Made by a program: the position numbers and the translations under genes. The notes beneath the pieces are model-generated. The model ran no database searches and was not told the origin of the DNA. It worked only from the letters and a program-made list of their open reading frames with translations. Shown one piece after another: positions 19,729-21,994 of a stretch of 21,994 nucleotides of DNA (position 1 is its first letter; the number at the start of each line of letters is the position of its first letter). The DNA is from JANMAT01 sp031359995 (GTDB lineage: Bacteria; Actinomycetota; Acidimicrobiia; Acidimicrobiales; Ilumatobacteraceae). The stretch lies in NCBI GenBank assembly GCA_031359995.1, contig JANMAT010000005.1, positions 1 to 21,994 on the forward strand. Reading direction: 5' to 3'.

Positions 19729-19780
19729 GCAGCGAAACCGTCACCTGGCAACGCTTTCGCTGCACAGAACGGCGAAAGCG
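19729..19780 (+). promoter_or_regulatory. two overlapping, mutually exclusive hairpins between TIGR03086 and HNH genes
   Basis: GCAGCGAAA (19729-19737) pairs with TTTCGCTGC (19755-19763). CGCTTTCGC (19752-19760) pairs with GCGAAAGCG (19772-19780). Both are perfect 9-bp stems that share 19755-19760, so only one can form. This could be an attenuator-like switch or a terminator region. The rest of the 189-bp gap holds copies of CACGTCT(G/C)AGC at 19685, 19814 and 19828. Confidence 0.4.
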
Positions 19781-19882
19781 GCCGGACGGCGCCGGGCGCG
19801 GCGACCGCAGCCCCACGTCTGAGCCGCCACGTCTCAGCCGCCCGCGTGGGGCCGGGTGCGCCGCGCCCGCCACAATGGAGCG

Positions 19883-20272
19883 GTGGAGACGGAGCCACTC
19901 CGCCAACTCGGTCGAGCCGAACGCCTCGCGCTGATCCTGCGGCGCGACGGCGACACGTGCGTGTGGTGCGGCCGCCAGTTGGAGACCGCGCTGGTGGCCG
20001 CCACCACCGAGCACGTCGTGCCGCGAGTGAAGGGCGGCCCGAGCTGGATCGAGAACGAGGTCGCTGCCTGCCGACGCTGCAACGGCGAGCGCGGCCACCT
20101 GACCCCGGCCGAGTGGGCCGACGAGTGCGAGCGCCGCGGCTGGCCCGCGGACCGGCGCGTGCTGCTACTGGCGCTGGAGCGACTGGAGCGCGCCATCGCC
20201 GAACGAGGCGGCCAACGGCGGGCCCGGCCCTACGTGGCCGCCCAGCTGCGCCGCCTGCGCAACGCCGGGTGA
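19883..20272 (+). CDS. HNH endonuclease
   Basis: This 129-residue nuclease has a complete zinc-bound HNH core: C26-x2-C29 (DGDTCVWCGRQL), E43-H44 followed by VVPRVKGG, Asn58, and C63-x2-C66-N67 (CRRCNGERG). The family cuts DNA or RNA using a beta-beta-alpha-metal fold. Stand-alone members of this size are common in actinobacteria, and their role is mostly unknown. GTG 19883 is chosen because it follows CACAAT by 6 nt and gives a compact N-terminus. An earlier in-frame start at 19856 would add nine residues. The C-terminal half is Arg- and Leu-rich helical. It ends 1 nt from the stop of the converging ferric-reductase-like gene. Nothing nearby suggests a restriction or phage cassette. Confidence 0.9.
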   Translation: METEPLRQLGRAERLALILRRDGDTCVWCGRQLETALVAATTEHVVPRVKGGPSWIENEVAACRRCNGERGHLTPAEWADECERRGWPADRRVLLLALERLERAIAERGGQRRARPYVAAQLRRLRNAG

Positions 20273-20273
20273 C

Positions 20274-20912
20274 TCAGCGCGAGATGACGGCGGCGCCGGC
20301 CTTGGCCGCCTCGCGGGCGGCGCGCTCCTCGGCCAGCTGCGCCTTCTTGGGCGCCAGCAACCGGAAGACCACGAGGAAGAACACCATGGCCCCACCCGTC
20401 AGGGCGAGCCACTGCACCAACCGGTTGCCCCGGTCGGTGCCGGCGGTGAACGAGTGGATCGTGGCGAAACCGAACATGAGGAACGACGAGAGGTGGATGG
20501 TGTGCCAGATCTTGCGCCGGATCCGCCTCATCAGCCACGAGCTCACCTGCACGGCGACGAGCAGGTAGAAGGCCACGATGCCCCACGCCACCGCGCCCGG
20601 CGCGTACTTCGAGCGGAACAGGATGAACAGCTCGGGCGGGCCGAACGGGAACTCCTTGAACTCGACCTTGCTGTGCAGGTACAGCGCGATCAGGTGCACC
20701 GCGGTGAACACGATCGACAGCAACCCGAGGAAGCGGTGCAGATCGAGCAGCCACGCCGGCGCGCCACGGCGGCGGATGAGCCGCGTCGACAGCGCCAGCC
20801 CGAACAGGATGCTGGCCGTGCACACCGCCCACGCCACCATGCCCGCGGAGCGCGACGTGTACCAGTAGAGCTTGTTGTTCGCCGCGGTGGCGATGAGACC
20901 CGTCAGTTGCAC
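20274..20912 (-). CDS. ferric-reductase-like transmembrane protein
   Basis: This 212-residue membrane protein has about five to six helices and the heme-type histidines of the Ferric_reduct/MsrQ superfamily: His59 (LDLHRFLGL), His73 (FTAVHLIAL), His137 and His140 (IWHTIHLSSF) and His153 (ATIHSFTAG). It lacks FAD and NAD(P)H-binding domains, so it is a bare heme-b membrane module that needs partners. GTG 20912 has a strong GGGAGGTGA ribosome-binding site and lies 4 nt after the apbE stop, so the two are co-expressed. An Ala/Lys/Glu-rich tail ends in the cytoplasm. Together with ApbE it probably belongs to an electron-transfer chain to an extracytoplasmic flavoprotein. Confidence 0.88.
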   Translation of the reverse strand: MQLTGLIATAANNKLYWYTSRSAGMVAWAVCTASILFGLALSTRLIRRRGAPAWLLDLHRFLGLLSIVFTAVHLIALYLHSKVEFKEFPFGPPELFILFRSKYAPGAVAWGIVAFYLLVAVQVSSWLMRRIRRKIWHTIHLSSFLMFGFATIHSFTAGTDRGNRLVQWLALTGGAMVFFLVVFRLLAPKKAQLAEERAAREAAKAGAAVISR

Positions 20913-20916
20913 CTGG

Positions 20917-21858
20917 TCACCTCCCGCCGATGGCCCCGAGCGTATCGGCGACATCGGGTGTCGAAACCACGGTGCGGTCCGACCGCACCAACCAGACATC
21001 CACCCCCAGGCGCTGCGCGAGCACCAGACCCTCGGACTCACCGGCCACCAGCACCGCTTTGGCCACGGCCTCGGCGAACCATGCGTCGGTGGTCGTCGCC
21101 ACCACGGAATCGATGCCGTTGTCCACCGGCCATCCCGTGCGCGGGTCGACGAGGTGGTGCAGCGCGCGGCCACCGCGCTCCCATCGGCGCATGAGGCGCG
21201 TCGACTGCACGATCGCCTCCTCGCTCAAGGGGAACCGGAACATCTCGGTGTCGTCCACCGGGTGCTGCACCGGCACCAGCCAGGCGTCGTCGTCGTCGGC
21301 GCCGGGGCCGAACACGCGCAGGTCGCCGCCCATCGACACGAGGCCCGACATGACGCCCCGCTCGCGCAGACCGGCCACGAGCAGATCGACGGCGAGGCCC
21401 TTGCCGACGCCGCCCAGGTCGAGACCGACACCGGGCGGCAGCACCACGGCGCGCCGCGACGCCTCGAGCACCACACCATCGAAGCCGGGAACGGGCGCCG
21501 TGCGCGCCGCCTGGTCGGTCACGGGGGTGACCTCGCGGAACGTGCGGTCGTACCCGAGCGCCACCAGCGCGCCGAGCACCGTCGGGTCGAAGAGCCCACC
21601 GGTCACCCGCCAGGCATCGGCCGCGCACTGCAGGGCCTGCCACAGGGTGGTCGAGCAGCGGAACGCTCCCGAACGGGCCGACCGGTTCAGTGCCGACAGC
21701 TCGCTGTCGGCACGGAACCGGCTCCAACACGCTTCCAGGCGCGCCACCTCGTCGATCGCCCATCGCAGGGCCGCGTCGTCGGGCGCGGCCCACAGGTCGA
21801 TCTCGACGTCGGATCCCATGGCCCGACCCTCATGACGGGACCACGTGGACGTCAGCAC
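20917..21858 (-). CDS. apbE: FAD:protein FMN transferase
   Basis: This 313-residue ApbE-family enzyme attaches FMN to a Thr of partner flavoproteins outside the membrane, with FAD and Mg2+ as co-reactants. The motifs are EGRAMGSDVEI at the N-terminus, VGLDLGGVGKGLAVDLL (Asp157, Lys163), MGGDLRVFG, and ALHHLVDPRTGWP (234-244). No signal peptide or lipobox is visible, whereas many ApbE proteins are exported, so it may act in the cytoplasm or be exported differently. GTG 21858 overlaps the TGA of the upstream gene (GTGCTGA), and the ferric-reductase-like gene follows directly. The flavinylated target is not visible and may be encoded just beyond the right edge. Confidence 0.95.
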   Translation of the reverse strand: MLTSTWSRHEGRAMGSDVEIDLWAAPDDAALRWAIDEVARLEACWSRFRADSELSALNRSARSGAFRCSTTLWQALQCAADAWRVTGGLFDPTVLGALVALGYDRTFREVTPVTDQAARTAPVPGFDGVVLEASRRAVVLPPGVGLDLGGVGKGLAVDLLVAGLRERGVMSGLVSMGGDLRVFGPGADDDDAWLVPVQHPVDDTEMFRFPLSEEAIVQSTRLMRRWERGGRALHHLVDPRTGWPVDNGIDSVVATTTDAWFAEAVAKAVLVAGESEGLVLAQRLGVDVWLVRSDRTVVSTPDVADTLGAIGGR

Positions 21859-21994
21859 TTGCTCCCGCTGCAGGCCGTGGTCGGCGGCGTCGGCGGCTTG
21901 GGCGCCGGAGCCTGGGTGGCCGCCGGAGCGGCCGGAGCCGCCGGAGCGGCCGGAGCCGCCGGTGCGGCCGCCGCCGGGGCCGCCGGGGCCGCCG
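21852..21994 (-). CDS. C-terminal end of an Ala/Pro-rich protein, cut by right edge
   Basis: The reverse frame ending at TGA 21854-21852 gives the last 46 residues of a gene beginning outside the window. The stretch is a run of Ala-Ala-Pro units made by an imperfect GGAGCGGCCGGAGCCGCC repeat on the forward strand, then TQAPAPKPPTPPTT and the ending ACSGSKC. It is coupled to apbE by overlap, so it belongs to the same operon. An FMN-binding or other redox protein anchored by a flexible linker is a guess from context. The two Cys at the very end could bind metal, heme or form a disulfide. Confidence 0.7.
   Translation of the reverse strand, partial: AAPAAPAAAAPAAPAAPAAPAAPAATQAPAPKPPTPPTTACSGSKC

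Overview
The window is chromosomal DNA from a high-GC Gram-positive bacterium (about 70% G+C by eye). It is most likely an actinobacterium of the Acidimicrobiia/Ilumatobacter type. This placement is inference from family content (TIGR03086 metal-binding protein, DUF2510 protein, DUF6597-type AraC regulator, Thr-rich L,D-transpeptidase lipoprotein), from dense gene packing with ATGA/GTGA overlaps, and from a recurring leaderless promoter pattern. No marker gene fixes the species.

Left edge (1-704): the N-terminal part of a tyrosine integrase runs off the window. Behind it lie short direct repeats that look like integrase arm sites, then a complete tRNA-Ser(UGA). This is the int-proximal end of an integrative element inserted at the tRNA 3' end. 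From 869 rightwards the content looks like ordinary chromosome.

869-7119: a hypothetical gene and pheA (prephenate dehydratase) read left. Only 20 bp from the pheA start, the nickel-pincer cofactor gene larB reads right, followed by an acyltransferase-3 membrane protein, larC and an FAD oxidoreductase. larE and larA are not in the window.

7144-12394: a left-reading dsbB plus CPHC thioredoxin-fold pair for extracytoplasmic disulfides stands back to back with a right-reading mercaptopyruvate-type sulfurtransferase. The sulfurtransferase is preceded by a 13-codon leaderless uORF. A membrane protein/ABC ATPase pair and a DUF2510 surface-type protein follow.

12414-18273: a double hairpin, a metallo-beta-lactamase/C-terminal Rieske fusion resembling CMP-Neu5Ac hydroxylase with the domains in swapped order, and a degenerate GGDEF-like protein read right. 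Converging on them are an L,D-transpeptidase, a lysyl/prolyl-hydroxylase-like 2OG-Fe(II) oxygenase, glutamyl-Q tRNA(Asp) synthetase and a 63-residue membrane protein.

18320-21994: an AraC-type regulator (apparently starting at ATC), a TIGR03086 protein, an intergenic region with two mutually exclusive hairpins, and an HNH nuclease read right. A ferric-reductase-like membrane protein, apbE (FMN transferase) and the Ala/Pro-rich C-terminus of a further protein read left. These three suggest a flavin/heme electron-transfer module at the membrane. No gap between genes exceeds 300 bases, and I saw no rRNA, CRISPR array or insertion sequence.
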